From Chlorella sorokiniana (taxonomy: Eukaryota; Chlorophyta; Trebouxiophyceae; Chlorellales; Chlorellaceae), in the NCBI GenBank assembly GCA_025917655.1, contig CP084611.1, forward strand, positions 248,001 to 312,000: a stretch of 64,000 bases of DNA, in the 5' to 3' direction. Position 1 is the stretch's first letter. Each line of letters starts with the position of its first letter. The notes beneath the pieces were generated by a model, which did no database searches, was not told the origin of the DNA, and was given only the letters and a program-made list of their open reading frames with translations. Both the position numbers and the translations under genes were made by a program. Below, piece after piece: positions 45,701 to 57,279 of the stretch.

Positions 45701-48700
45701 ACGTCGCCTGTCCGCCTGCAGCTAAAGTTGCCTGCGGGGTGCACCCTGCCCCAGCTTCAGCCGCCCCACACAGCGTCAAAGTCGGCTCGCTGCATCTCGC
45801 CCCATGCTGCCCCCACCCCTGCATTGCTCCCCGCAGGATGCCGCCGCCACCCTGGTCTCTCGCATGGTGGATGCCTCGCAGCCGCCAGCGCGCTGGCCGC
45901 TGGGCAGGCTGATGCGCGCTGTGCACGCCGTGGTCAACGTGGACCATGGGCCGCAGCCCACCGTCGTCTTCCAAGGTGGGCCTCTCGGGTTGTTTGCTAG
46001 GTGGAATGGGAGGTGGCGGTGGTGGTGTGTATGTGTGTGGGAAGGTGGGTGGATGGGTGGGTGTACAAATAGGGGGAGAGAGAGAGGCTTGAGTAAGTTG
46101 CAGCCCCCGCTGACTTTGAGTGGAACAGCCAGTGTGCAGACATACACACACCATAACAGCCGCTCCTCATGACGCTGAACCCACGGTTGCAGACCAGGAC
46201 TGGCGAGTGGACTACATGGGCCCTTATGCCGTGCCGCGCATCAATCTCCGCCTGGAAGAGATGACGGCGGCGCTGCAGCGCGCTCTGGCCAGCGGCGGCG
46301 AGCTGCCGCAGCCGCCGCTGCTGCCGGACAGCGCGGCGGGGCAGTTGGCGGCGTCAGGCGGCTCGCCCGGCTCTGCCTCGCTGCCTCTGCGGGAGCGGCG
46401 GCAGCTGTTGGCGCTGCGGGAGCGGCTGGCGAGAGAGGAAGCCGCCACTGCGGCGGCGGTGGCGCGGGAGCACTCGGTGCTGTTCCCGGAAGAGCCGCCG
46501 CTGCGCACGCTGCGTGGCAGCTACGCGGCAGCTGCCCGGAAGCTGGCGTCCTGGCTGGCCGAATACCTCGCGGTGCAGCACCGCAACAAGCGGGTCGCCC
46601 TCAAGTGGTGGTGGTGCGCGAAGGGCGGCGGCGGCGCCGTGACGCCTGCCGCCGCCGAGGGCCGGCTGGCCGTTTGCGAGCGGGACGCACTGCTGTCCCG
46701 CCTGGACACCCTCTGGGCTGCCTTCCTCTCGGTGTGTGCCCCGCTGCGGCTGCATCAGCTTGCATGAAGCAGCGTCTGCCTGGCTCTTTCTGGCGGCTTG
46801 CATTCTGTTGTGCCCCGCCTGCCGCCGCTCCCCTTATCCCGTGCCCCTGCCCCGTGTTTCCAACCTGCTCTTCCCCTCACCATCAAAATCTTGCCCACGC
46901 TGATTCCCCCGCTTTCCGTTGATGTCTCGTTTACCCTGTTTTCGTCCCCACCTTGTGCTGGCACCCCCTCACCCTGTCCCTGCACCCCGGTGTACCGCTC
47001 CTTACCGCAGGATGCTGAGCGCACGCAGTCCCTGGTCACCGCCCGCTCCTTCTCTGATTTCAACCCCAAGATTGAATTTTCCATCGAGATGGCGGCGTTG
47101 TATGTGCGCCTGTTGCGGGGTGAGCGGTGGCTTGCTTGGGCGGCGCGCGTTGCGGCCCGCCCCGCTGGCCGGCAAAGCTGCAGGTCTGCTGCTGCTGCTT
47201 GCTCAGCGTGTGTCAATGTGCAGACCCAGCACTGCGTGTTCGGACGGTTGCCACATGGTTTGCACGGCGCTGGATACGCTGTGCCTGCTTTGGTGCCCAC
47301 GGCTGACGCGTCTCAGGCGGAGCGTGCCCGCCAGCTGTCTACAGCCCTGCCCCCACCCACCCTACCCCTCAGCATGCGCACTCATACAACCCCCCCCGCA
47401 GACTTCAAGCTGCAGAGCACAATCGATGCGCTGGGCGGCCTGGCCGCCTCGCAGCTGTCCGCTGCGGCGGTCGGCGAGGAGGAGGAGCGGGGGGCGGGGG
47501 CCGCTGCAGAGGCGGCGGGCAGCGCCGGCAACCCTGCGCCCTGGGCGGCCGCGGCCGCCGCCCTCTCTGCAGAGGCTGCGGCCCAGGAGCACGATGCTGT
47601 GGACGTGTCTGTTTTTCTGGCGTCTGAAGCGGTGCGGCAGCGGCTGGCGGCGGCGGTGGACGGTGCGACCGCCGGAATGGCGGCGGCCCAGGAGGCGGCG
47701 GCGGCGGCGGCCAAGGCAGTGGATGACCGCGCGCAGGATATGGCTGGAGCCATGCGGGCGCTGGCACAGCTTTCGGAAGACATGGAGGGGCGCATGCTGG
47801 CGCTGCAGCACCCGCGGCTGCCGCAGCTGCCGCCCGCAGCGCGGGAGCAGCTACGTGGTGCCGCCGCCGGCTGCACGCAGCTCGCCGCTCACGTGGCTGA
47901 GGCCGAGGAAAGCGTGATGAGGAGGGCCAAGGAGGCAGCGGACGGCGCCACGGCCGGCAGCGAGGCGATGGTGGCTGCGAAGGAGGCCGCGGATGTGGCG
48001 GCGGCGGAGGCGGCGGCGGCTACCCTGCGCCGTGCCGCTCGGGGCATGACAGCGGCGGCCGAGGCGGCGGGCGCTTACCTAGTGTCGGCTGAGGCACGGG
48101 CGGCGCGGGTGAGAAGCCAGCTGGAAGCTGTGCAGGCAGCGCTGGCGCTGCTGCCGCCCGCCGACCAAGAAGACGCAGCAGGCACAGAGCTTGGGCAGCA
48201 GCAGCCGCCGGACAGGCGTCCTGCCAGCCATGTGGGCCCTGATGGAGGCGGCGGCGCCAGCCAGGCAGGCCCCTCCGCAGCAGCTGCCCCGAACCTGGAG
48301 CAGGCCCTGGGGGTCCTGGCCATGCTGCAGCTGGCAGCGGCCGAGCAGCAGCGGCAGCAGGGGCAGTCGCAGGAGCAGCGTGAGACGTCAGCAAGGCCAG
48401 GCGGCACCGCCGGCAGCACCGACCTGCCGCTTGCCGTGCTGGCGGCACGCGGCAGCGACGGCAGCCAGCCGGGGCTCTCCAACGGCGCCGCCGCCGCCGC
48501 CGCTCGCCGGACCAGCGCCGCAATTGACGACGAGCTTCAGCGGGTGACGGGCGCGGTGCTCGGCAGCAGGAGCAGCGAGGAGGCGCTGGCTGCTCTGCAG
48601 GTGCAGCAACAGGCGCAGCCTGCAGAGACACTTCACCGGGACAAGCAGCAGCAGCAGCAGCAGGATCATGCTGCAGCACCTGAACAGCAGCAGGCGGCTG

Positions 48701-48750
48701 TGAGGCGGCGACCAAGTGAACCGCCTGAGCCGCCCGGCAACGAGCGCTGA
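36724..48750 (+). CDS. Chloroplast protein translocase ATPase SecA with a long C-terminal extension
   Basis: About 30 exons: E1 36724-36960, E3 37264-37621, E4 37794-37896, E8 39177-39234, E11 40235-40566, E18 42739-42853, E21 44031-44119, E28 46193-46731, E29 47011-47119 and E30 47402-48750. A plastid-type N terminus leads to DEAD-motor landmarks: [20 protein letters not shown] (Walker A), [33 protein letters not shown] (Walker B DEVD), [38 protein letters not shown] and [15 protein letters not shown]; the scaffold domain ends with [20 protein letters not shown] and [14 protein letters not shown]. SecA drives proteins through a SecY channel; linker insertions suggest the SECA2 type, but this is not certain. 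The predicted 1,839 residues, about twice the bacterial size, include a 449-codon Ala/Gln/Glu-rich last exon. E2, E5 and E19 are each one base short at C/G runs (37064-37067, 38082-38085, near 43076). Introns after 39544 and 41221 have GC donors. Confidence 0.88.
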
Positions 48751-48967
48751 GAGCGCTAGACCGAGCGAGTCAGTTACTGCATTTCCCTACGGTTGCACGC
48801 TCATTCTTTTAATCCCTCATGCAATCCCATACTACCGCATACTCTACAATCCAGCTTTTGCTGATCGGCTCCGCCCTTCTCTGCTCTGTTGGACGTTCTC
48901 CACAGTTTTCCTCGTACCCAGCTCATGATGCCTTCGCAACAAGGCACTCCATTCAACTCAATACCCA

Positions 48968-48981
48968 TGTAATTTGTGTAA
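48968..48981 (+). terminator. Two TGTAA poly(A) signals after SecA
   Basis: TGTAA at 48968-48972 and again at 48977-48981, about 220 bp after the SecA stop. Confidence 0.55.
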
Positions 48982-49256
48982 TGATGCAATTGAAGGACAG
49001 ATGCTGTGGCCAGCTGATATGATGTTGCGGGCCTACAGAGCGAAAACCTCTGAAAAGCTCTTGCCGCACGCACAGCGGCGGCGACAGCAGTGCAGAAGCT
49101 GGCCTTGCTGGTCCAGAACCCTTGGCAGCTGTATCGACCGACCGGCTCTGTGTGTTCTGCGACTGGGCATAGCTTCTGCATGCGGGCATCGCCGCTGGCA
49201 ACAAGGTACGTCCTCGGCTGCCCCGCGACCCAAGCACCTTTGGCTGCGGCACCGGG

Positions 49257-52200
49257 ATGAACCCCTTGCTTCACCTCGCTCTGTTGCCCCCATGCAGGCT
49301 CTTCTCACGCTGCCGCGCCCAGCACGGCCACCCTTTCAGCGCAGCGGCCTTCGCGCACCCACCCGCCACACCGCCGCGCGCGCTGGCCGCTGCTCCAGCC
49401 CCTCGCTCAAGGCAGCAGCTGGCTCACGGCAGGATGGCCGAGGCTGATACTGTAGCAGGCCTGGCACGGCTGGCCATTCGGGACGAGGGGCCGTGCACCG
49501 CCGTGAGTTGGGCGGATTGAGGGGCCAGGAGGATCCCCGCCTCGAGGCGGAGCTCCTGCCTTTGACCTCTGGCACGGTTGTCAGTCAGCTGGTTGCGTCG
49601 AAAATTGCAGGGGAGAGACCGGTTGGAGACATGCCGGCGGGAGCGACGCCAGGCCGCCTGAGCGATCGCGCCCCCAATCAGCGCCACGGGGGCCGACTGT
49701 CGCGGGCACAAACGCAGGTCAGAGAGCAAGCCTTGCGTTGTCCGGAAAAATGATAGCGACAAGATGCTGCGACAGCCATGCTGCTTCTTGCAGCGGGCGG
49801 GAGCCCTTCCCCTTCTGCCCTCGCCTCACAGATCCTGCCACGTTCCTGGCCGCAGGCGCTTCCGGCGGCAGCGGCGGTGCTTCCTGGCCGTGCACATCGG
49901 CGTCTCAGATGAGCAAGGTGCCCCTCCAGCCGCTGCCAATGCAAGCACCGCCTCTTGTTGCAGCCAAAGGCACTGCCGTCGCATGCCGCCGATGGCACGC
50001 TGCGATGCTCGCGGCATCAATTTTCTCTGGGGGCTCCGCGCTTGGGCCCATTTGTCAGCGCAGCGCTTTGTGTCCCATCCCTGAACTTTCGCCCGGCAGC
50101 TGCCCTCCCCAGAGCTTGGCCCGCGCGCCGCCCTTTGCTCCCGACTGCCCCCGCGCCTCCTGCCCTCCCGCGCCTCCTGCCCTCCCCCTCCCAGGCCAGC
50201 GCAGCCACATGGAGGACCGCCACACAGTCATCACAGACTTCCAGCTACCGGGCGGCGGCGGCGGCCCGCCACGCCAGGTGCGCATCGACTGGCTGGGGGC
50301 AGCGGCTGCTTGCAGGGTGGCCCCCGCATCCGGGCGGCCCCTTCCAGCTGCACTGACGCCGCATTTTGCCCCTGTAGTGGCATGCATCCTGCATCTTAAA
50401 CATCGGTCCCTCCCATAAAGCCTGCCTGGCTCTTGGGTCCCCCCTTCCTCCCACCCACCCCCACCAGTGAGCACACCACTCCCCCCAGTTTGCCGCCGTG
50501 TACGACGGCCACTCCTGCTACAAAGGCTCTGAGCATGCCTCGCGCCGCCTGCACGAGATCATCGCAGAGCAGCCAGCGGTGCAGGAGTGCACGGTGGGTG
50601 GCTGCGCCTGCTGTGCGACGGCATGGCAGCTGCAGAATGGCTGCAGGGTGGCTGTGGAAAGCTGCTGCTGGCCAGCTCGTGGCCTTTCGTAGGGCTTGCT
50701 TCCCTATTGTACTAAGTTGGGCAGTATGCGCTTGGAAACGTGCCGCATAATTTGCTGACCCTGGGCTGCTACAACCTGCGTCCGGAGCCTGCATGCCCTG
50801 CCCTGTTGCCCGCCTCTAACAATCGCCTTTGTCCACAGGGCCAAGCATGCGACGACGCTGCGGTGGAGGCCGCCCTCAAGGCCGCCTTTCAGGATGCGGA
50901 CGAGGAGATTGTGGAGGCAGCAGTGAAAAAGTGAGCGGGGTGGTGGTGTCCATCAGAAACCTGCCCATGGGTTATGAAGGGGGGCATTTCACTGGCATGC
51001 GCCCGGCGCATTACGAGCAGGCAAAACACGCTCGACTGCTTGGCCGCCCCGCTGGCTCAGGGGCAGGAGGTACGGCACCACCGCGGTTTGCGCGCTGCGA
51101 GTGGGCGGCATGCTGTACGTCGCGCACGCGGGGACAGCCGAGCGGTGAGGCATGCCATCAATCGTATGTGCACTGATTGCGGTTTTGACCGTGCGGGGCC
51201 GCTGCCAAGCAGCGGCGCGGTGCCGTCTGTTGCTGTAGCTGTGGGCACATGCTGGGTGTGTGCGCCCGCTGTTCCTTGCCAGTGGCAAGCCAGCTCCAGC
51301 TCTCTCTCTGTTGACGGTTTTGCATGGGTGGCGCCGCTGCAGGTGCTGTGTCGCAGCGGCAAGGCCATCACCCTCACTCGAGACCACAAGCCCGCATCGG
51401 TGCCCGAGGAGCGCCGCCGCATCGAGGCCCACGGTGGGTGGCTGTGGCAGGGCTGCTGGGGGGCCCGCTCTGAGCTGCGTGGGCTGGGCGGCAGGTGCCG
51501 CGGCCAAGGGGCGCACGGCCTGCCAATCTTGACAATAACACCAGCGCTGCTCGCATAGATGCCCTTGCCCTGTGGCCAGGGCCACGGCCGATTTCAACCA
51601 GGCCATGGTTGCCGCTCGGCAGCGCTGCATATATGCTTTCGTTGAAAAGCTGCTGGTGATGCCCCCTGCGGGTTTTGGTTTTGCGCTTGGGCAGGCGGCG
51701 AGATCGTGCCGGGCGCCGATTATGTGATCAGCCCCAATGAGGACTATATGGTCAACATGTCCAGGAAATCGAAAATTTCGACTACTTTTTTTGTTCTCCT
51801 TCTAGTTTGTTGGCCTCTTAGCTGCCGCCCCCGCTGCCGCTCCAAGCCCACCCCGGTGCTGCCCCTCATCTACGCCCCTCCCCCTGCCCACTCTGCCTGC
51901 CTGCGCTGCAGGCGGCAAGATTGCTTATAAAGACGATCGGGTGCACTCCAACCCAGAGGGGCAGCACCACAGCCGCCTCAACATGAGCAGGTGCCGCCGC
52001 CGCTGCTGCCCACGCTGCCGCCGCCGTTCCTGCCGCCCACACTAGTAGTACTGCCGCGTGCCCACTGGCCGACACGCCCACAACTCCCCTACCGCCCCTG
52101 CCCCATCGCGCATGCACCCCCAGCCAATCCCCGCCTTGCCCCTTTTCTCTCTCTCAACCCGTGGGCACCAAACGCTCCCATCCCTCTTGTCGCGCTCTCC

Positions 52201-52956
52201 TCCAGTTCCCCGTTTCCACACCCTGAAGGCCTTGCCGCTCACGCGGGCTCTCCTTCCACCCTTACATGCAGGGCCCTGGGCGACCCCGACTTCAAGCTGC
52301 CGCGGCGGCTGGTGGAGGCGGAGCCGGATGTGGCCCGGGTGCAGCTGCGCCCGCGGGCCGACGCCTTCCTGCTGCTAGGGAGGTGCGCCAGGTCGCAGAC
52401 GCCTTCCTGCTGCTGGGTCTGCCCAGCACGCCAGCTGGCACATGCGCCAGCTGGCATAGTGCCAGTCCCGCGGTGCCATGCATGGTGCACTGCCTGTGAA
52501 GTACTGCCTGTGGAGTACTGCCTGCGGCACATGCCGTGCGCGCACGGCACGTGCCGGTGCGCAAATGAGGGAAACCCTGTTTTTGTCTCAACCCCCCTTC
52601 CCCACCCCAGTGACGGCCTTTTTGATGTGATGAGCGACCAGGAGGCGGTAGACGCTGCGGCGGCAGCGCTGGCGGGCTTCAACACGCGTCCATCGAGTGA
52701 GCTGCGCTCTCGCTCTTGCACAATCCCTCCGCTTGCGGCAGCCCAAGGCCACTCGGCAAACCTCCATCAGCCGTTTTTTGTGGGCGAGAAGCATGTAGAT
52801 GGCCAGTCCCGACCTGCAGCTGCCGCCTGCACCCATTCCTCTGCGCCTGCAGGCCAGGCGGCCGAGGCCGCGGCGGATGCGCTTGTCAGCAAGGCGCTCA
52901 AGGGCGGCACCAGCGACAACGTGACCGCCTTGCTAATGCTCTTTGACTGGGCGTGA
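49257..52956 (+). CDS. PP2C-family Ser/Thr protein phosphatase
   Basis: Catalytic exons 49856-49917, 50195-50277, 50489-50593, 50839-50930, 51070-51144, 51343-51433, 51912-51990, 52272-52382, 52611-52696 and 52853-52956. The metal-site and signature motifs are in order: QRSHMEDRHTVITD, AAVYDGHSCYKGSEH, YGTTAVCALRVGGMLYVAHA followed by GDSRA, LTRDHKPASVPEERRRIEAH, RVHSNPEG, LNMSRALGDPDFK, SDGLFDVMSDQEAVD and GTSDNVTALLM. PP2C enzymes are Mg/Mn-dependent monomeric phosphatases; the target is unknown. The GDS aspartate is out of frame as written: the GGGG at 51130-51133 is one G short. The 5' end is uncertain. Two possible starts (49257, 49434) open a frame ending at a GTGAGT donor near 49503, but the phase does not match exon 49856, and another exon may lie around 49550-49720. 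Confidence 0.82.
51695..51764 (+). pseudogene. Decayed duplicate of a PP2C exon inside an intron
   Basis: Within the PP2C intron 51434-51911 a segment preceded by a good acceptor (TTGGGCAG) reads GGEIVPG... to VNMSR in the same phase as the true next exon, which reads GGKIAYK... to LNMSR. It is 70 nt against 79 nt. At its right end the donor position reads AG|GA instead of AG|GT, so it probably cannot be spliced in. Confidence 0.55.
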
Positions 52957-53520
52957 GGGCCAGCTGCAGCAAGGGCCAGCGCTGCGGCAGGCAGCCAGTA
53001 GTGCGGCGTGGGGAAGCCATCTGGGCACAGGCTATGGCTGGCTGACCAAGCGCCAAAGACGCGCTGGCTGAGCCCCTGCGGGCATCTCCAGTCGGCAGTT
53101 TCATGCCGTTCTGCCATTCAGGACAAGGTGTTCTTTCCTAATTGCCCTCCAGCAAAAGGTGCGTCGTGAACTTTCTTTCAGTTGCACAGTTGGAGCATTC
53201 TCTAGCTTTGGCATTTTTGACTGGCGTTTTGCGTTTGCAAGTGAACAGGATTTGTGAAGGCTAACAAGGAAGTTGCAGGGAAGAAGGGTGGCTGTGGGCT
53301 CTCGAGCTGAAGCAGCAGTCCTCAAGGGTGAAAATGAAAGATGCTCGGCCAGATGTGAGAGCAGAACCTGGGGATGCCTCGAAAGCGGCAGTGACAAACG
53401 GTCTTGAGCGCTCAGAATGCAAAAAGAAACGCACGTCAGTGTCAGGACACTTGCAATGAAACTCAAGAGGGATATGACAAATTGCGTACGTGGCGGAACT
53501 CTTGCGTATGTGGCGCAACT

Positions 53521-54462
53521 TCAGCTCAACAACCAATGATGCCAACCCCAGCAGTGTCCCAGCTGCCTGGCCGGGCTCTGGAGACGGGGCCTTGGGTGTG
53601 AGCACCGCCTCCCCCAGCGAGCCAACTGGCGGATGGGAACTGCTGACGTGGCTGTCACTGCGTGGGCAGGCGAGCTACGGTGCTGGCAGTCACACGCGTG
53701 CCCGGGTACGCAGCCTGCAGCCGCGCGCAAAGGCGGCGGCGGCGGCGCCCATGCGCGGGCGCGGGCGGCGGCGGAAGCCGCCAGGAAGTCGACGCTGAGG
53801 GCGGCGGCGCCAGGGTGGAGCACGGCGGTCGCGTAGCCGTCGCTGCAGCAGCAACCATGGGTGCGGCGCCCTGTGAGAAAGAAGCGCGCAGCAGCAGCAG
53901 AAGAGTGCAGGCAGGCAGGCAGGCAGGGGCCAGCACGCAGCATGCCAGCCGCGCACCTGCAGGCGAGGAAGACCATGTCTGGCGCCGCCGCCTCCACATC
54001 CGCCCCTTCAGGCACAGCTCCGGTGCCACGGCGCAGGGCTGGCAGGCTCTGCAGGTGGCGCAGCTGCACAGAGGCGCCCCCCTCCCTGAGAGCCTGCTCC
54101 AGCATGTCTGTGGCAGCTCCCAGGGCTGCGGCAGCTGCCGCGGCGCGTTGGGAGGCTGCGGCGGCGCCTCCGCCGCGGCCCCGCCCGCTGCCCTCCCGCA
54201 TGCCCAGGAAGTGCGTGCCGCCGCGCACGCTGCCGCCGCCGCTGCGCATGCTGCCCTCCGGTGCCGCGCTTTCCACCTCGTCGCCGGGCAGCGACAGCCG
54301 GGCATCCAGCAGCAGGTGCTGCGCTGCGTGGCCGGGGCGGGGCACAGCAGCGGGGGGAGCCGCCCCGTCCAACTGCACGCCCTTCAGGCCCCCTCTGCAC
54401 CAGCAAGCCAGCGGGAACACGTGCAGCGTCAACCCGCTGTTCTGGCGCCCGGGACGGGCCAC
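53521..54462 (-). CDS. Unrecognised protein-coding exon(s)
   Basis: The best-supported exon is 54441-53957, between an acceptor after GGCGCCAG and a donor TGCAG|GTGCGC. It encodes NSGLTLHVFPLACWCRGGLK, then AAQHLLLDARLSLPGDEVES, a Gly/Ala-rich linker and LEQALREGGASVQLRHLQSL. A possible terminal exon from about 53870 down to 53521 includes SDGYATAVLHPGAAALSVDF, but the phase of the join is unclear. I recognise no family. It lies downstream of the PQ-loop gene on the same strand and could be its extension, since that gene's last codons contain a usable donor (AA|GTGAGC); a phase-consistent link was not found. Confidence 0.35.
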   Translation of the reverse strand: MARPGRQNSGLTLHVFPLACWCRGGLKGVQLDGAAPPAAVPRPGHAAQHLLLDARLSLPGDEVESAAPEGSMRSGGGSVRGGTHFLGMREGSGRGRGGGAAAASQRAAAAAAALGAATDMLEQALREGGASVQLRHLQSLPALRRGTGAVPEGADVEAAAPDMVFLACRCAAGMLRAGPCLPACLHSSAAAARFFLTGRRTHGCCCSDGYATAVLHPGAAALSVDFLAASAAARARAWAPPPPPLRAAAGCVPGHACDCQHRSSPAHAVTATSAVPIRQLARWGRRCSHPRPRLQSPARQLGHCWGWHHWLLS

Positions 54463-54540
54463 ACAGGGGTAGGCATTGGAACAGGCAGCTCGTCGTGCAC
54501 CCGCCCAGCAGAGTAAAAAGCGGTGGGGGTGCTGCCAGGC

Positions 54541-55494
54541 TCACTTTGTGCTTCCTTCGCCGCCCCTGGCCTTGCCGCTGCGGAGGGCGCCGCGTGGCCC
54601 AAAGTAGTCGAGGTACCCTTTAGCCGCAATCATAGTACTGGCGAATCCCAGCTCCACCAGCATGCAGATCCAGCCCACGGTGGCATCTTCGTGGAAGCTG
54701 CGGGCAGACAGCAGCCGGGCGGGTGGGGGGGGGGGGGGGGGGGGCAGTGAGTGGGTACGTTGGCACAGTGACAAGGGCGGCTGCGGCAAAGGAGGCCGCA
54801 CGCGGCGGCTCAGTGCTCGCTGCGGTGGGCTGCTCCACGGCACGCCCGGCGGCCGCGCTGCACGGCCCCGCACGGGGGCGCCCCAAACCCAGGAAGGGGA
54901 GACGGAAAGCAAAGAATGCGGCCGCGCTGCACGGCCCCCGCACAGGGGCGCCCCAAACCCAGGAAGGGGAGACGAAAAGCAAAGAATGGGACACGCCGCT
55001 GGGAGCGCACAGGTAGATGAAGGAGAGGAGGAGGCGGGGTCGCCCGAAACCCAGGAAGGAGAGACGAAAAGAAATTAGTGGGACACGCGGCGGGGAGCGC
55101 ACAGGTAGATGAAGGAGAGGAGGAGGCCGAGGTTGTAGAGCATGAGGAAGAGGTAGGAGAGGTCCTGGGCGCTACGGGTCCGGTACAGCTTCCACAGCTG
55201 CGGCACGAGGCACCCCGCCAGCACAGCGCCTGCGGGACGGGTGGGTGGGGCTCCCAGCAACCATCAGCAGCAGCGATCTGTGTGGCTTGCTCACCGCCGA
55301 CCAGGCGAGCGGGCCGCAGGCTCCCGAACTCAGGCATCAAGGCAGGGCGGCCCGATCATGGCCTGAAAGCGGGGCAGCAGCAGGCAGGCTGGTGGCCCCC
55401 CAGACGAGCGGCAGCCGCAGTGTGCCTGCCAGCAGACGCAGGGCGGCTCACCGCCCAGAGCACCGACCACGTTGTTCAGCTGTTGGCTGGGCAT
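54541..55494 (-). CDS. PQ-loop membrane protein
   Basis: Exons 55494-55452, 55362-55295, 55229-55103 and 54697-54541, giving about 131 residues. Exon 3 carries a typical PQ-loop helix pair: GAVLAGCLVPQLWKLYRTRS followed by AQDLSYLFLMLYNLGLLLSF. The last exon adds VGWICMLVELGFASTMIA and a short basic tail. PQ-loop proteins (cystinosin, SWEET and KDEL-receptor superfamily) move small solutes or sort cargo across organelle membranes; with only one clear PQ motif this one is half-size and its substrate cannot be inferred. Exon 2 (68 nt) needs one more base, with a GGG run at 55345-55347 as the likely site. The intron between exons 3 and 4 contains repeats derived from exon 3. Confidence 0.6.
54851..55127. 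repeat. Intronic minisatellite including copies of an exon end
   Basis: Two near-identical units, 54851-54919 and 54920-54989, share GGCCGCGCTGCACGGCC and AAACCCAGGAAGG. A longer unit running from the second of these to 55035 is repeated, more diverged, at 55040-55127. The last repeat overlaps the 3' end and donor of PQ-loop exon 3 (boundary 55103), so the inner copy carries a partial exon copy plus a copy of its 5' splice site. Confidence 0.75.
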
Positions 55495-57279
55495 GGTTGG
55501 AGGTGACCTCGGCTCTCAGGCTGATCCTTGGGCGCACTCAACCACGGGTTGCTGCTGGGGTAAGTCTCTTTGCTCTCGGGATGCCGCCGCTCAGCTCGCT
55601 CAGTGGCACTCTCACTGCAAAAGGCGGTCGGCAGCGGTGGCGGCAGCTGAAAAGGCGGTGGCCCGACCCGCATACGCTGGACGGGTTCATTATACCCGAC
55701 AAGCAGGCTTTCAGGAAGGACGGAAGTGCTTGATGTGGGTGGCCGAGCCTCGCTGAACATTCTGCCGCCAGGCAGTTCTGCCATGCTACTCGACTCACAC
55801 GCGCTTTCCTCGCTCTCCAGACGCCGCCACTTAATGGTTGAAGTTGTGAGCGAGTTGGGAAGACCGAACGAGCAAGTGAGATTGAAAAACACGGGTAGGA
55901 AAGGTGCAAGGTGCCCGTTCACCTGCTGGCCAGCAGCCAATGCCGGCAAAGGCCCTGCCGCATGACTCATCTCCTTGCTGAACAGCCTGAGAAAGCGAGC
56001 GAGGCTCCTGGCTGGGGTGACTCTCACCCGCCGCCGGCGCCGCTGCCACTGCTGCCTGCCGGGCAGCACAGGCAGCGCCAAGGTCTCAGAACCTGCTCGT
56101 CATCAAGGGCTACGCGCCTTGTACAGCGCAACATCTGCATCAACTATCTCTGCATGCCTGTACGGTCCGCCGACTCTACGACCCCGGCGACAGCCACGGC
56201 GGCGCTGGCTGGCTGTGGCTCGTGCGGCCTCGAGAACGCCGCTGACGTTCCCTACCAGTGAGGGGGTGACAAGATTGATGGCTCTGGCAGGTGGCGAGAT
56301 AGCCGGGAACCAAGTGCCACGCGCAGCTGCAGTGGTTGCTGACAGCAAACTGGGGCGGCCAAGGCCGCGAACGCCGCGTTGGCGGTCGCCTTGCCGTTCC
56401 GGCCGCTTGTAACGGCAACCACAAAGGAGGATATCAGTGGCTTGCAGGCACCGCCTCGTCCCTTTTTGCTGTGGGGATAGCCTCCTGAGCAGCTTGGCTG
56501 GTTCCCGCGGCGGGCGATGCACGTGGGTGAAGCAATGCAGCGGAGACAGTGGGCGGCCTGGAATGAATGCGTGATTGCTGCCGGTAGTACTGGGGGTGAC
56601 ATGGGAGGGGAAAGCGATGTGCGCGCTCGGGTGGCCCAACGAAGGGCAGATGCGTCAGGACACCTAGGCAGCAGCAGCGGGAGCAGCAGCACATGGCTTG
56701 ACCCCCAAACAAGCAAACACATCAAATGCGATGCGATCAACAATCAGCTTGGACTGGCACCCTTGCGCTACACCCCGCCCGCGCCTTGGCGCCCGCTCTT
56801 TGCCCGCCCCCGGGCGGACACGGGCTGCCAGCCAACCCTACAGAGCGCAGAAAAGTCAAGGGAACATGGCGATGTGCTCAAATCGTCGACCGGCAGACCT
56901 GCGCCCAAAGCGGCCGCCGCCATAAGCATCGAACCTGGCTTTGCGCATTCGCTGTCAACCACTCATGGCAGGCCCTCAGCACGTCGCGCCTGGGATGCAA
57001 CCAACCGCCAGCTGGTCAACGCGGCCACAGCAGCCCTGGTGGCAGATGTGGCGCTGCGTGCTGCGGCAGCAGCCGCCGCTGGGGGGCCGCTGACCCAGAC
57101 GCCTGGCTGGTGCGTGTGCACGCCGATGGAAGCACAGTGCGCGCTGTCTGACGTCTAATGGGAGCCTATTCTTGAGCCTGCGTGCCCGTTCAAGCCTGGT
57201 GAAGCCTGCAATCAAGGCTGGTGCGCTCTTTGTACCCAACCCGTGGTTCCGCCGCTTGCGCCCGCTTCCACCTCTGCAG
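55495..57279. other. Stretch with no confident gene; may hold 5' exons of the MEX1-like gene
   Basis: Divergent interval between the PQ-loop start (minus) and the recognisable part of MEX1 (plus). A segment near 56930-57110 on the plus strand reads RRAWDATNRQLVNAATAALV and [20 protein letters not shown] and may be coding, but I recognise no family and no phase-consistent join to MEX1. Nothing else could be supported. Confidence 0.4.
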
